DNA from: Brevipalpus yothersi
Taxonomy: Eukaryota > Arthropoda > Arachnida > Trombidiformes > Tenuipalpidae
Assembly (NCBI GenBank): GCA_003956705.1
Contig: QZCP01000220.1
Span: 1 to 64,000, forward strand
Direction: 5' to 3'
Length of the DNA: 64,000 bases
Positions 1-11,969 of the stretch are shown here, piece after piece (the stretch's first letter is position 1; the number at the start of each line of letters is the position of its first letter). Under the pieces are notes generated by a model, which was given only the letters and a program-made list of their open reading frames with translations, did not search any database and was not told the origin of the DNA. Both the position numbers and the translations under genes were made by a program.

Positions 1-34
<34 letters not shown>
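1..34. repeat. (GA)n microsatellite
   Basis: Perfect GA dinucleotide run that begins at the window edge, so its full length is unknown. It lies in the 3' flank of groucho. Confidence 0.97.
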
Positions 35-37
<3 letters not shown>

Positions 38-911
38 TAAGTAAAGAAGCATATAAAAGTTTGGTTATAAAAGCGTGAGAATAAAGTTGACCAATTTAAA
101 GCAGCAGCATTTTTACCCCTCTCATTCGGTAAGCAGCTTAAAGCCTCGGTCTCGCATCGTTTTTCTCTCCTCTTCTCTTGGCCCAAGATGCTTGCCAAAA
201 GATGCAAGTCTGTTTATCTGAGAGCTTATTTGCTTTCGATCACATGCACACATGATGATCATCATCAACATGATGGGTTAAAAACGAAAAGAGAGGTTGA
301 AAAAAGCCACATTAATTGACATTCTTCACATCTTCTGAGGCAAAGCTTCCTTTCTCTTTTCTCTATCTCGCTTTCTTTCTTTCTTTATTCCTATCCATCT
401 TATTTTTATTTGCTAGATGAGCGAGAAAATCGAGAAGAAAAATTTGGAATCATCAGAAAAAAACTTAAGCTTATCTCACAGCTCATTTGAATAAGTGTGT
501 AAGCGCGTTCATCTTGATATAGAATTGGAAAAAAAGTAAGAGACTTGAATTAGAGAAAGTTTATCCTTAATTTAATAGATTTAATGAAGATCCTCTCTCA
601 TCATGATGTAACGAGAGATAAAGCGAAGAAGAATGAGTTACAATTGCAATTGAACATGGCAACGAATTATCTCGAGTCAAGAAGGAAAAGGAGTGAGAGG
701 AAGAGAGTCACTAGGATGAATCGGATGAAAAAAGAAGAAGAATAAAGATGTTTCTCTCAGTAAGAGATAGAGCGAAAGAGAGACAGAGATGCAAAGTAGT
801 AGTTCGTTGAATTAGGAAAGATGAACAAAAAAATGATGAACGCGGTGAGATGATTACAAAATGATTGGAGATCGTGTGGTCTGCTAAAAATGGCACCTCA
901 ATAGGCCCATA
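35..911. other. 3' flank/3' UTR region of groucho
   Basis: No gene is seen here. Groucho, on the minus strand, stops at 912, so this stretch should contain its 3' UTR. It is low-complexity with many GA-rich and T-rich tracts. Minus-strand AATAAA-like words (TTTATT on the plus strand) occur around 380-410, but I cannot choose one as the real polyadenylation signal. Confidence 0.5.
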
Positions 912-1646
912 TTACATATACATGACTTCATAGACCGTAGCTTTCTTGTCCCCTGATCCTGTCACGATGTACTTGTCGTCTGATGAGATATCGCAGCTGA
1001 GCACGGATGATTGTTCTCGATTCTGGAATATTGACATGCCGTAAGGTGTTCGCCATGCATTAAGCATGTTATCTTTACCAGTACTAATGAACCACTTTCC
1101 GGAGTAAGCAAACTTAAGTGACAGAACGCAACTCTCATGCAATTGGAGAAGATATTTCTCTTGTTTCGATGAGTGGAGAACTTCAACGTTACTACTTTCC
1201 ATTCCAACTGCAAGCCAATCACCAGTTGGACAGTACCCAAGTGAAAATATTTGAGAGCTAAAGTTATGATGGTAAAGTTGACGTCCCTCTCTGAGATCCC
1301 ATGATCGGACTGTATTGTCCAGGCCACCAGTCCAAAGTTTGGTACCATCATTACTAATGTCAATACAAGATGCACCATCAGTGTGACCCTGGAACTGTCT
1401 GAGAAGAGAATGATTATGGAGATCCCAAACGGCAATGTGTCCATCACTACAGCAACTGAAGCACACTTTTGAATCAGGACTGATGGCAAGAGCATAGCAA
1501 GCCGGTGCCAAAGAGGTGAGTTCTGCTTTGATTCGAGGAGGAGATGATCCAATGTCCCAGATACATATGGCACTGGCCTCACCGCCAACGATTAGAGTAC
1601 GACCATCCGGTAGGAGTTTGCATGATCGAATGTAATTTTCACGTTG
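912..1646 (-). CDS. gro: Groucho/TLE co-repressor, last coding exon (WD40 propeller)
   Basis: This is the C-terminal exon of Groucho/TLE, a nuclear co-repressor recruited by Hairy/E(spl), Tcf and Runt-type factors. It encodes 244 residues plus a TAA stop at 914-912, and it ends YEVMYM. The residues match the Groucho propeller blade by blade, with motifs such as YIRSCKLLPDG, IVGGEAS, CFSCCSDG, GHTDGASCIDIS, WTGGLDNTVRSWDLREGR and YIVTGSGDKKATVYEV. The acceptor is ATAG before 1646, and the frame continues in phase 0 from the donor at 26796/26795 (DCL then QREN, where vertebrate TLE has DCL-NRDN). The exon boundary therefore falls inside the propeller. Joined to the large 5' exon it gives a protein of about 753 residues, close to the family length (about 720-770). 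Confidence 0.97.
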   Translation of the reverse strand, partial: QRENYIRSCKLLPDGRTLIVGGEASAICIWDIGSSPPRIKAELTSLAPACYALAISPDSKVCFSCCSDGHIAVWDLHNHSLLRQFQGHTDGASCIDISNDGTKLWTGGLDNTVRSWDLREGRQLYHHNFSSQIFSLGYCPTGDWLAVGMESSNVEVLHSSKQEKYLLQLHESCVLSLKFAYSGKWFISTGKDNMLNAWRTPYGMSIFQNREQSSVLSCDISSDDKYIVTGSGDKKATVYEVMYM

Positions 1647-2696
1647 CTATTGGAGAGATAGAGATTGAGAAATAAAAGAGAGAAAAGTATTCATTAGAAC
1701 GTGATCAAATATCATTATGATGATATTAATTTCTCTTTGCTTTTGTTTCATTCTTATTGACAGAAATAAAAGATGATAATGATTTCCTAAGAATGAGGTG
1801 TCCTCAATTCTTATTTATTTCCGATTCAATTAGAGGTGTAACTTCATAATGAAGAGAATCAAATCAAGTTCTCAATATTGACTAATTTGAAGCTTAAACA
1901 TTATTCTGACTGATAACAATCGGCCATAGTAGTTAAAAGATATTACACAACCGGTAACTATATTTTTTATGGGCAACAACAATATCCGTGTCTGTTTCAA
2001 AAATTAACAATTAATCAAGAAGAGATAAGTTTTCATCAGTGCAATTGATAGGAGCTGGTAGAGAAAGAGAAAAATCATGTTCTAAAACTCTAGCCAAGAT
2101 ACTCTTTCTCTCATTTGTTTCCACTGTTTCAAAGGCTAAATGCTCTACATAATAAGTACATATAAGCATCTTCAACCCATCATTATGTATGTGTGTGTTT
2201 CCATTACTCTTTTAGCTCTTCAATTTTTTCTCCTCTCTTTTCACTGGCAATTTGCTTGTTGACAGGCATACAGCAGCAGCAGCAGCAATACAACACACAC
2301 AAGGACCCACACACATACACACACAGGCACAGAACAGAGGATGAAGGAATATAGTTTAGAGAACAGAGGTCAAAAGTGACTCTGTTGCGGTCCACTTTTC
2401 ACTCGGTCAAAGGCGTTGTTCCGACCAGTCTTGCCAATTTGATCAATCATTTGATATACCTCACTTCTCCTCTCTCTCTCTTTCTCTAGTGTAGCTGTTG
2501 TCCGAAAAGCTTTACCACCATTTTAGCTGGTTTATTTCCCTTATGCTTCACTACTCTCTCTCACTATTCTTTCTCTTTCGCCATTCTTCGGCTAGTTTTT
2601 GCTTCTTATTCCCTCTCTCTCTTTCTTTCTTTCTTTTGCGCTCTATGATGCCACAAAGGTGTGAAACATCAACGAATAGTTTTGGGGAAGAGAGTA

Positions 2697-2698
<2 letters not shown>

Positions 2699-2723
<25 letters not shown>
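2699..2723. repeat. (GA)n microsatellite
   Basis: Near-perfect GA run in the groucho intron. Confidence 0.9.
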
Positions 2724-2728
<5 letters not shown>

Positions 2729-3105
2729 TATAGCCCCCATTGTTACCTCTTTGCCATTGCATTTTTGGGTACGCATGCTTTTGCTATTGCTATTGTGCTA
2801 CTCGCTCGACTAACGTAAGTGGGAAAGACACCAGAAGAGGCAAAGGTTTGTGTTTCGGGCAACAAATCATCTTTTCTCTCTCTCTAACACATACAGCAAA
2901 CCACCACTCGATATGCTTTCTCACAACTTCATTTCTATTGCTTTTTCATTCTATGTCTCTCTTTTGCTCTTATTTTTCTCTCTTCTACTTAGATGCGTAT
3001 TTGTCGAGGTCGATATTAGGACAAGTATGGCCAGTAATGTGTCCTGCTCTGTTCACTTAGTGAGAGAATCTTGCTTCACTTGATATATGATTGGCTTTTC
3101 ATGAG

Positions 3106-3107
<2 letters not shown>

Positions 3108-3154
<47 letters not shown>
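3108..3154. repeat. (GA)n microsatellite
   Basis: Perfect AG dinucleotide run of about 47 bp, flanked by AT-rich sequence, in the groucho intron. Confidence 0.95.
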
Positions 3155-3157
<3 letters not shown>

Positions 3158-5313
3158 AAGAATACTCTCACTTCTCACCATACTCGTTTCTCAATAAAAA
3201 CAGATTCTAGTCAACAAACTCCGTCACGCGATACCATTCCTCATTCTCGCCTCTAATCGATATTGATAGTTTTTCCACAACATAGTCAGCAAGAGAGATA
3301 CTTTTTCTTTTCCCTTCATCATCTACAGATTTGATGGTCCCCTCTCTTCCTCATCATTGGTCTTCCAAATTTCGAAATATTGGTGCAAATCTTCTCCAAC
3401 AAGCATCCGCAACTAGAATTTCTCACAACCAACTCCAGCTACTACTCCACCTCTTTTACTTTAATTTTCACTCTTTCTTTCTTTCTCTCTCTCTTTCCTA
3501 CTTCAATCATCATCATTCTCTCCTCTTTTCTTTTATCATCTTTCCGATACTCTTCCATCATCATTTCATTCTCATTCAGCATCATCTCTCTCAGATCATG
3601 GATTCACTTAAAATTGAGCAAAGGTTGCTGATCAATTTGCAAATCATAAAACATGATTCATGATTCATGCTTCAAGTGGAAGGTAAAGAAAAAGAAGATG
3701 ATGAAGAAGAAGAAGATAATTTGTTGCTGCAGATAATTGAACCTGCCTTCTCTCTCGCTCTTTTTCATCCTGTTCACGTCTCTTTTTTCATACCGTTTCA
3801 CTTACTCTCACTATTTCACTCTATCTACATCTTTTTCTCTCTCTTTCTCTCTCTCTCTCTCTCCTCTTCTCTTCATCATCTTTCTTACTCTTTCATCTTT
3901 CTCTCGTGCTCTTCTTTTGCTCAAATCTCTTCTCATTCAATCATTAGCATAAGCCTCAAATCAGAGAAAACTTTTTTCACTTCAACTTGGCAATATCGAT
4001 TTCGGAAGCAGCATCATTTAACTTGTGAACAAGTAGGAAATCGACTTGAGTCGTTCATTTTCAAATTCAGCTTAACACTTGTGGGGAGGAGACAGAAAGA
4101 GAGAAAAAGAGATGAGAAGAAGGAGAAAGAGAAAGAGAAAGAAACGATTGAAGAGTGAATCTCTTAATGGCTTTTCTGGGCGAAAAGAAATGCGAAGATG
4201 GAAAAGAAGAAGAAGAAGAAGAAAGAGAAGAAGATGTTGAAATAGAAGTGAGGAGAGAGAGAGAGATGCAAAGGAGGATGCAATACAGTTCATGAAAGAA
4301 AGAAAATTATTCTAATATTGAGTAAAGCTTGTAGCTCAATTTATGTTACCAGAGGGGAGTAAAATGAGATCTTTAGATTCTTTTGCTGGTCACAAAATTT
4401 GGAGAAAGAGAGAATAAATCAAATTGACTTTGAGATTCTCGAAATGTTTGAAAATCTATTCAGTAAACATGAAATTGATTGCAATAAAATTTGAGTTTAA
4501 ATCTGAATTATGTCGCAAAACTTTTTTTTCATGAACAATTTTAACGATTATTTTTCAACATCTTGGGTTCAGAAAGCTTGTAAAAAGAAGATTCATACAC
4601 ACACACACACCAACTTCACCATTCATCCACGCTCAACACACAAACACACCTTACAATGACTGGTTAAAAAAACGCTATCTTTAATCTTCCAATTTCCACC
4701 ACTACTAATATAATATATATAAAATAATCGGTCATCACTATCGTGTGATTAACCTTGCGAGTAATCATCGGTCACCACCAAGTGAGATTGACCCAGACTT
4801 GCTTATACTCACTCAATCTTTATCGATAAGAGTTTACTTGGATCAATGATTATTATGATGAGAGAAAAAAAGCTGTACCGAGCAAACTGTTAACTGATGA
4901 ATGCTGTTCAACTGGTTTCAGATTGTTTTGACATCATTTTATCTGCTATTATCAAATTGAGCTTCACAAGAGATGTTGGAAAGATCGAGCAATCTTTCAA
5001 AACCCTAGAATTTGTTATTATTAAAGTATGAAAACAAGATTTTCTCTCCTCACCAAGCTACACTCAAGATATGGTCCTGATATAAAAGCCATCATGGTGA
5101 TAACAGATAACATTGTTTGCAAGCAAATCAATGGTGCATCCAGGATATTTCCGAATCAAGCATGTTTCATCTTCAGCCGCGGGTGGAATCAGAAAATCAT
5201 CTTCTCCTTCTTCTTCTTCTTCCTCTCTCATACACAAGACAAACCACTCAATTGGAAAAGATGAAAATATGACAAGCCAACTATTTGGTCCATTCACTAG
5301 ATGCATCACATTT

Positions 5314-5316
<3 letters not shown>

Positions 5317-5375
<59 letters not shown>
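5317..5375. repeat. (CT)n microsatellite
   Basis: Perfect TC run of about 58 bp in the groucho intron, inside a wider pyrimidine-rich block (about 5.2-5.5 kb). Confidence 0.95.
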
Positions 5376-5379
<4 letters not shown>

Positions 5380-6650
5380 TCCTTATTTCTCTTTACTCTT
5401 CCTCTTCTCTCCTTCCATTTATTCTTTTCACCATCTCATATCAATTCAAGTCTATCCTCATGTTCGATTCATCTTCTCCAATCTCCGAATAGACAAGCAG
5501 CCCATCCATGCATCACCTCGATTTATGTGTGTATATATGTGTGTATGGTGGAGGTAAATTTTCATGACGATATCATTACTTTTGGACAAAGAAAAGTAAA
5601 AGAAGAATAGACAAACCAATATATCGCGTACACACACATCAGTATTCAAGTTATTAAATGTTTATATGGATGCGCGCGTATTAAGCAAAAAAGACTGTAT
5701 GCATGCATGCATATGCACCAGTACAAATGTCATCAAAATTTAATGTACAACCAATTTTTTTCTTTTCCTTCTTCTTCATCTTTCTCTGTACGCCGATTTA
5801 TATACTTTATCCTCCTCTCTCTCTCTTCAAGAGTCTAATCGGGCGAACATTTGCTTTTTTCTTCTCCTTTCTTCTTCTCTCCATCCTCTAACTCATCTTT
5901 TCTCTCTCCTCATATGCATGCTTCTGTGTGTGTGTGTGTGTAGTATTGCGCTGACATGCATACTTTCTCTTCAGATTCTGATTCTCTGTTCATGATTTAC
6001 GAGCGGCAATAACGATAAGCAGCTCTTTCGTCACAAGCAGAGCGAAAGTGCACTAACATGCTTACCATACACATACCACTGCTCCCAATCATCACATCTT
6101 CTCTCATGCTCTCCACTACATCATCAACATCACAGCAAGAGAGAAATAAGACGAAATATTTGCTACACAGTGGTAAAACTCAATCAGTCTGGTCAAGAGA
6201 GATGGAGAGATGAAGGGAGAGAGAGAGGGGGTAGAAGGTGGAAAAAAGATGCTACCACTCAAAGTGGGCCACTTTATGAAATGATCCAGCAAAGAATAGA
6301 GAGAAAAAGAGAGAGAGGGTGAGAAAACCACCAAATAAACGGCAAGCGCGCCAAGTAAATGGAAAAATTATATTCACATATATATTTTCTCTTTCTCTCT
6401 CTCTCTCTCGACTCATCTTTACTTTTTCGTGCTCCATTTATTGAGCAGAAAAATAATTATCATCATAATTTCACAACTTTTTTTCTTCTCAATCCGATTT
6501 ATGGCCAGCTCCATCTATGACCGGCCGTCTGTGAGCTTTGCTCGTGATTAGCATCAATTTACCTTTTTATGATACTTTATTAACTCCTGTCGCTCCCATC
6601 AAGGGATGATCTTCTTCTTCTTCTTGTATTTTTCTTTCCTCCTCGATCGA

Positions 6651-6682
<32 letters not shown>

Positions 6683-7769
6683 GCTCCATCCCAGAGCTCG
6701 TTCCCTAACCTCATCTGTTTCCTCAGAGAGAGCCACTTCACTCACGCTCGGCCGTCAGCCCTGGGCCAAGTTTGCTAGACCAATTCAGCAAGGACTTGGA
6801 GAGAGAGAGAGAAAATAAGAGAGAGAGAGAGAGGGGCCAAGAAGTGGCCTGAGGCTATATGCTGGTTTCATGCATTGAGTTAGGGCCGCCAGTTGCCTGG
6901 CCTTCTTGAGCATAGCCACAGCACACACAAGCCCTATCATTATGGGCTCTTTCATTTATTTGAAGCTTAATTTGAGGCTTGACCGTTGTTAAAGTGGACA
7001 TTAATAGGTGTTTAGAGCTTTCAACACAAGATCATTTGCAAAATGTTATTAAGAACTACCAAAATCGAATAGAATCGCTTCCCGCAGAAAGAAAGAGGGA
7101 GAGAGAGAGAGAGATGATTATTCATTCGCTTTTGCGTGTGCATGTTATGTATATATATTTTAGGCTTCATCGTTCATCAAACACTCATGCGATAAAAGAT
7201 AAAGGAAAGAATGAATGAAAGAAAAAAAGTATATTTGAGAACATGTCGCAAGTTGCATTACTTTTTCTTTTCGCTCTCTCCCTTCTCTATCATCCATACT
7301 CTTCTTCATCTTCTTCATCTTTTACATCAACCATGGTTGCTTTTGTTACTAGTCTTGGAATGTCCTCATCATTTCTGATAACAATTGGCTTGAAGCAAGA
7401 GAGAATGTTTCACAATCAGACGAGGTAATGTGATGATGGGGATGAGAAGAAAAATAAGATCAAGTCTCTTGCTCTCTCCTCCCTCGATATGGTACACATA
7501 AATGCAGATCCAATCAAATGTGAAATAAAAGCTCATGAATGACTGGATGATTATGGAGTGGTAAAGAAGAGAGAAGAGAAAGAGAAAGTGAAAGAGATTT
7601 TCTGCTAGTATGCAATGTAAATAAATAAATATAACCATTGCGCGCCAAATGATATCCATGCAAATAAGGGTAAAAAGAGAGAGAGAAAGAAAATAGAGTT
7701 CACCATTATTTTCTTTCCCTTTCTTTTACTATGCGACTACCCATGTTATTGGCGCTCACAGTGTAGTTG

Positions 7770-7770
7770 T

Positions 7771-7801
<31 letters not shown>

Positions 7802-7807
7802 GTATGT
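7770..7807. repeat. (TA)n followed by (TATG)n
   Basis: A TA run of about 20 bp passes directly into TATG tetranucleotide units. It is a compound microsatellite in the groucho intron. Confidence 0.9.
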
Positions 7808-8549
7808 GGATGCTGGGGGAAGTTGATCCTCTTTGGAAGCGCTCTTTTCTAAATGGATGAGGATTTAGAGAAGGACCAAAAGAGAGATGAAAAAAAAGAA
7901 TGGCAAAAAGAGAAACAAGTTGAGCGCGCAAAAGAAATTCACATGGGATTTCAAGTGGAGAAAAGGAGGAGAGAGAGAGAGAGAGAGAAAGTGAAGGTGA
8001 GCTTTGAAGCTGTATTGGACTGTCAAGCGGTGAACAATAAAATCATTCTCATCCTTCTTTTATTCTCACTTTTCTCTCTTTTCTTTCTCCTCATGATTCC
8101 ATCTTTGCTCACTTGGCTGTGTTCACCTAGTTAATGATATCATGACTTGATAGCGATTGGAAAACAAATAGTGTAATAGTTAAGTGAAACAATCAAAAGG
8201 AAACAGGAAAGAATAAAGTAGCAAGATGATGATGAGAAACAGTGGTTTTTTTTCCTTCCACTGAAAACAGATATAACTGACAACACTTTTTCTTTTTTCT
8301 TCCCTTTTTCTTCTTCTTCTTTCTCTCTTCTTCTCGTGTATCTTCTTTGCTTCATCCTTCTTTCTTCTTATATATATTTTCTTTACTGAAACAACAACAT
8401 CATGAGTGACCATGAGTGCAATAAAGTAACCATGTAAACCTTACATCAGCCAGTCTACTTTGCTCATTCATTCCAGATAAAAACACAGAGTGAGAGAGAG
8501 AGAGAAAGCAATTGTAGCGCAATGGAAAATGAAACAAAATTGAGTAACT

Positions 8550-8768
8550 TTACTCATCTTCATCAAGCTTCTTGACCAAAGGACAGTAGAGCATCAACAT
8601 TAGCACACTTGATAAACCGGACATGAGAAACAAAATAATGTAAGCTTTTGCTGACAAGCCAGTAAGCGCATCAAGGCGCAAATTTACGATCCACAAAAGA
8701 GAAATAAGAAGAATAAAAGCAGATGAAAGGAAATCATTTTCAGTTTCTTCTCCATCCAGAATACTCAC
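8550..8768 (-). other. Possible small membrane ORF in the groucho intron (weak)
   Basis: This open frame of 72 codons ends LVKKLDEDE and has two strongly hydrophobic stretches separated by a short polar segment. It is one of the few frames in the intron not made of repeat translation. It has no ATG at its 5' end (the frame opens with GTG and extends upstream into GA-repeat codons), and I see no clear splice partner or family resemblance. It could be a small nested exon or chance; I favour chance. Confidence 0.12.
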
Positions 8769-9787
8769 AGTCCTCCCTATATCTCTCTCTTCATCTCTCT
8801 TTCTCTCTCTCTTCTCTTTTCCAAATGATAAGATTTATCAAGTGAATGAGTTTGTAGTGTGTTTAATCATTTGGATGAGAGTAAAATATATTTTCAATCA
8901 CACTCTTATCGTTATCACCATCATCAGCATCAATTGAGCTACTACTAGTTGATTGGAATGAGATGAGATGAGAATTCATTAGTCAACTGTTTGGTACCTT
9001 CCCTTCCCTTTGAGGCAATATTTGCATGCCCAAGTACATATTTTTCATGTAAATGGATGTGATGTGCGTGTGTATGTGGTTAGTGAGCTAGAGAGAGGGA
9101 TGAGAGGGAAGGGAGGAGAGGAGAGGAGAGAGAGAAGAGCTGGAGAGGAACCACTCGGTGTGTGGAGATTAAAGGGCCTAGTCAGAAGATGGACATGAGA
9201 GTAAGGAAGAAGAAAAAAAGAAGGACTAAAGTGAAGTGGAAAAGGATGAGAGAAGATGGAGAAGGAGGAAAGAGGAGAGAGAGAGAGAGAGAATGGAAGC
9301 GTGATGAGATGAGAAGAGAGAAGTAAACCGGAGAGACTGGCTGAGTTAGATTTCGATTATCACTTCCAAAGAGAGAGGGAGAGAGATAGAGATAAGTTAT
9401 CGGCTGTAAGGCAAATCAAATTACAACACTTGCTACACTCTTGACTTGCGATCAATCAGAGAGTGTTCAGAAATGAAAGCGTGAAACCAGGGCTCACAGG
9501 GATGGTTAAAGTGGGTGAAAAAAGAGCATCATCATGAAAAAGGAAGACCAACTCATTGGCCTCTCATTTCAAATCTCACTCACACATACACACACAACAC
9601 AAAGACAAGCTTACAAACACACACACACACACACTTGTCTTCTTCCATTTGCATGGCCTGCATCTTCATCCTGCTCCAGCATCATTCTCACCGCCATCAT
9701 CATCCCCCTCCTTCCTCCTCCTCTATTTTCATCGAGCTCAAATTGTTTGCATGCTTTAAGGGTGAAGCTCGTGCAAATGTGAAAGCT

Positions 9788-9820
<33 letters not shown>

Positions 9821-11067
9821 TGGCAAGGGTAAAGGCTAAAGAGAGGATGAAAAAGTAAGCAAACAAGCCATAAGGCTTGACATTTGTTTAGAGGCTTGAG
9901 AAGGATGGATAAAGAGAAGAGAAAGAGAAAGAGAGAAATGGGATTGCACACACACACACATACATATATACACAACTTGTAGCTGTTCATGTCACCAGCG
10001 AGCAAGTTAATCTGATGAACAGAGCAAGATAATTAAAGCTATGCCGATGCTTTGAAGAGAGAGATGGGAAAAGAGAGAGAGAAAGCAAGCTATTTGCCTC
10101 TGGGTGATGATATTCTTCCAATGAAGCGATTCATTAGTTGGCGAGAGAAAATTCGCATCCGTGACATGGGCAAGTGGAAGGAGGAGGATGAAGCGGATAA
10201 AAGTGGGTAAAGATCGAGATAGAATGAGAAGAGGGAAAGAGAGAGAGAGGGAGAGAGAGATGAGGGATAAAGGAGAAGAAGAGCAAATCACTCACTCTTT
10301 TGGTGATCTTTTTCTCCTCTCTCTCTTTTCATTTCGCTAAGTTGCCTGATTATTCATCGTTCGCCTCTTCACTCTTCACTTATTGTGGATAGATAGTATC
10401 AACAAATCTGCAAGCTTGTTGAGAGAAGAGAACCTGTTCAGGCTGCCATAGATGAGGACAAACTTTCTCTCTTGATATTAGATGATAGTAGTTGATAGTA
10501 ATCGTAATAGTAGTTGGAAAACACACCGAGTGTTATCCTTAATCGGACAAGCTCATCGCAGCATCTTTTGCAATACTAGTGACCAAATCTAATCCTATTT
10601 TTTATTTTCTTTCCTCTCTTTTTCTCCATCTCTCGATCGATAAAGTTCGCTCTCTCCACATCAACATTGAGTGAGTGAATTCGTCAGACAGAAGTTTCAT
10701 GGTTAAGAGATTAAGAGGATGAGATTAAATCTCATATGTCATGAGATAATTCCAAGAAAAGCAGTTACTCATATCATTGGAATCATCTTTTTTGATGAGC
10801 AAATCCAAAATTTATCTACTTATTGAGAGTGAAGAGAAGTGATAGAAAAGATATAATAAAACCTACCTAAATTAGATTTTTTTAGTGTAAGAAAATTTGT
10901 ATGCAATATTTGACATCATTATTCAAAAATAATAACATCAAAAAGCTATCGAGAGAATTCACATCAAAAATACTAGTAGTAGTAATATGACATACTGTCT
11001 ATGGGAAAAAAGCCATCTTGTTAGGCAGTTAAACTCGACACAGTTTTGCAAAGTCATCATTGAAAAG

Positions 11068-11068
<1 letters not shown>

Positions 11069-11099
<31 letters not shown>
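11069..11099. repeat. (CT)n microsatellite
   Basis: CT run with one TT interruption in the groucho intron. Confidence 0.9.
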
Positions 11100-11506
11100 A
11101 TGGATTCAAATAATATTTCCAACGAAAATACACAAGACTACCACACAGAGTTTCACTCACACACACCAAGTTTTCTCCTTCCCTTCATTGACTCATCAAA
11201 TATTCATTAGCTTACCGATTAGATCAGGCAAGCAAGCGGATTAATGCAAACAACGATCATCACCATAAGTTAGTCTGGCTGCGAAGCCGTGATCATCATC
11301 AATTGCAACATCCCCAAGCAAAACAACCATACCATTTAGTGTAAAGAGAAAGAGAGGCTCTCTTTCTCAGGAAGATGTGGAAAACATTGATGACTTTGAC
11401 CAAGACAAGAGGAGAGGAGAGGAGAGGAGAGAGGATGTGCTTCAGTGAATAGACAGAGAAAGAAGAAGCAAAAGCAAAAAGCAGCAAGAGGAAACAGAAA
11501 ATAAGA

Positions 11507-11513
<7 letters not shown>

Positions 11514-11586
<73 letters not shown>
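11514..11586. repeat. (GA)n microsatellite, long
   Basis: Perfect GA run of about 70 bp in the groucho intron, inside a purine-rich block that begins near 11.34 kb. Interrupted GAGGA pentamers lie just upstream at about 11409-11434. Confidence 0.95.
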
Positions 11587-11590
<4 letters not shown>

Positions 11591-11905
11591 AGCAAGATGA
11601 AGTAGCAGATTGATTGACCTGAGGGCGACAGCCAAGAGCGATCATTGACACGCCACTAGGAGGTTTTCTCGGCTCTCTCTTCTTTTCGGCTCTAACTAAG
11701 TGGTCCAACGGCTAGTCTTAGTGACCAGTATATGTGGATGTGTGTATGGTTAGAGATGGACTGCTTTGATTAGAATGAACGATGGTCTAGGCGAGACACT
11801 TTGCATCCTTTCTTATTCGTTTTCTCCTTCATTTTCGTGTTCTTTACGCTGGAAGAAGTTTTTGCACACACATATACACAGTAGGAAAGTCGATGGAATC
11901 AGAAG

Positions 11906-11908
<3 letters not shown>

Positions 11909-11966
<58 letters not shown>
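11909..11966. repeat. (GA)n microsatellite
   Basis: Perfect GA run of about 58 bp in the groucho intron, only 320 bp from the previous array. Confidence 0.95.

Positions 11967-11969
<3 letters not shown>

Noticed and set aside
962..1588. A 208-codon minus-strand frame overlapping the groucho last exon
   Set aside because: It is a shadow of the groucho WD40 frame, which matches the known family exactly.
3331..4158. Several overlapping hydrophobic frames in a CT-rich block
   Set aside because: All three frames are open because pyrimidine repeats lack stops. No family resemblance.
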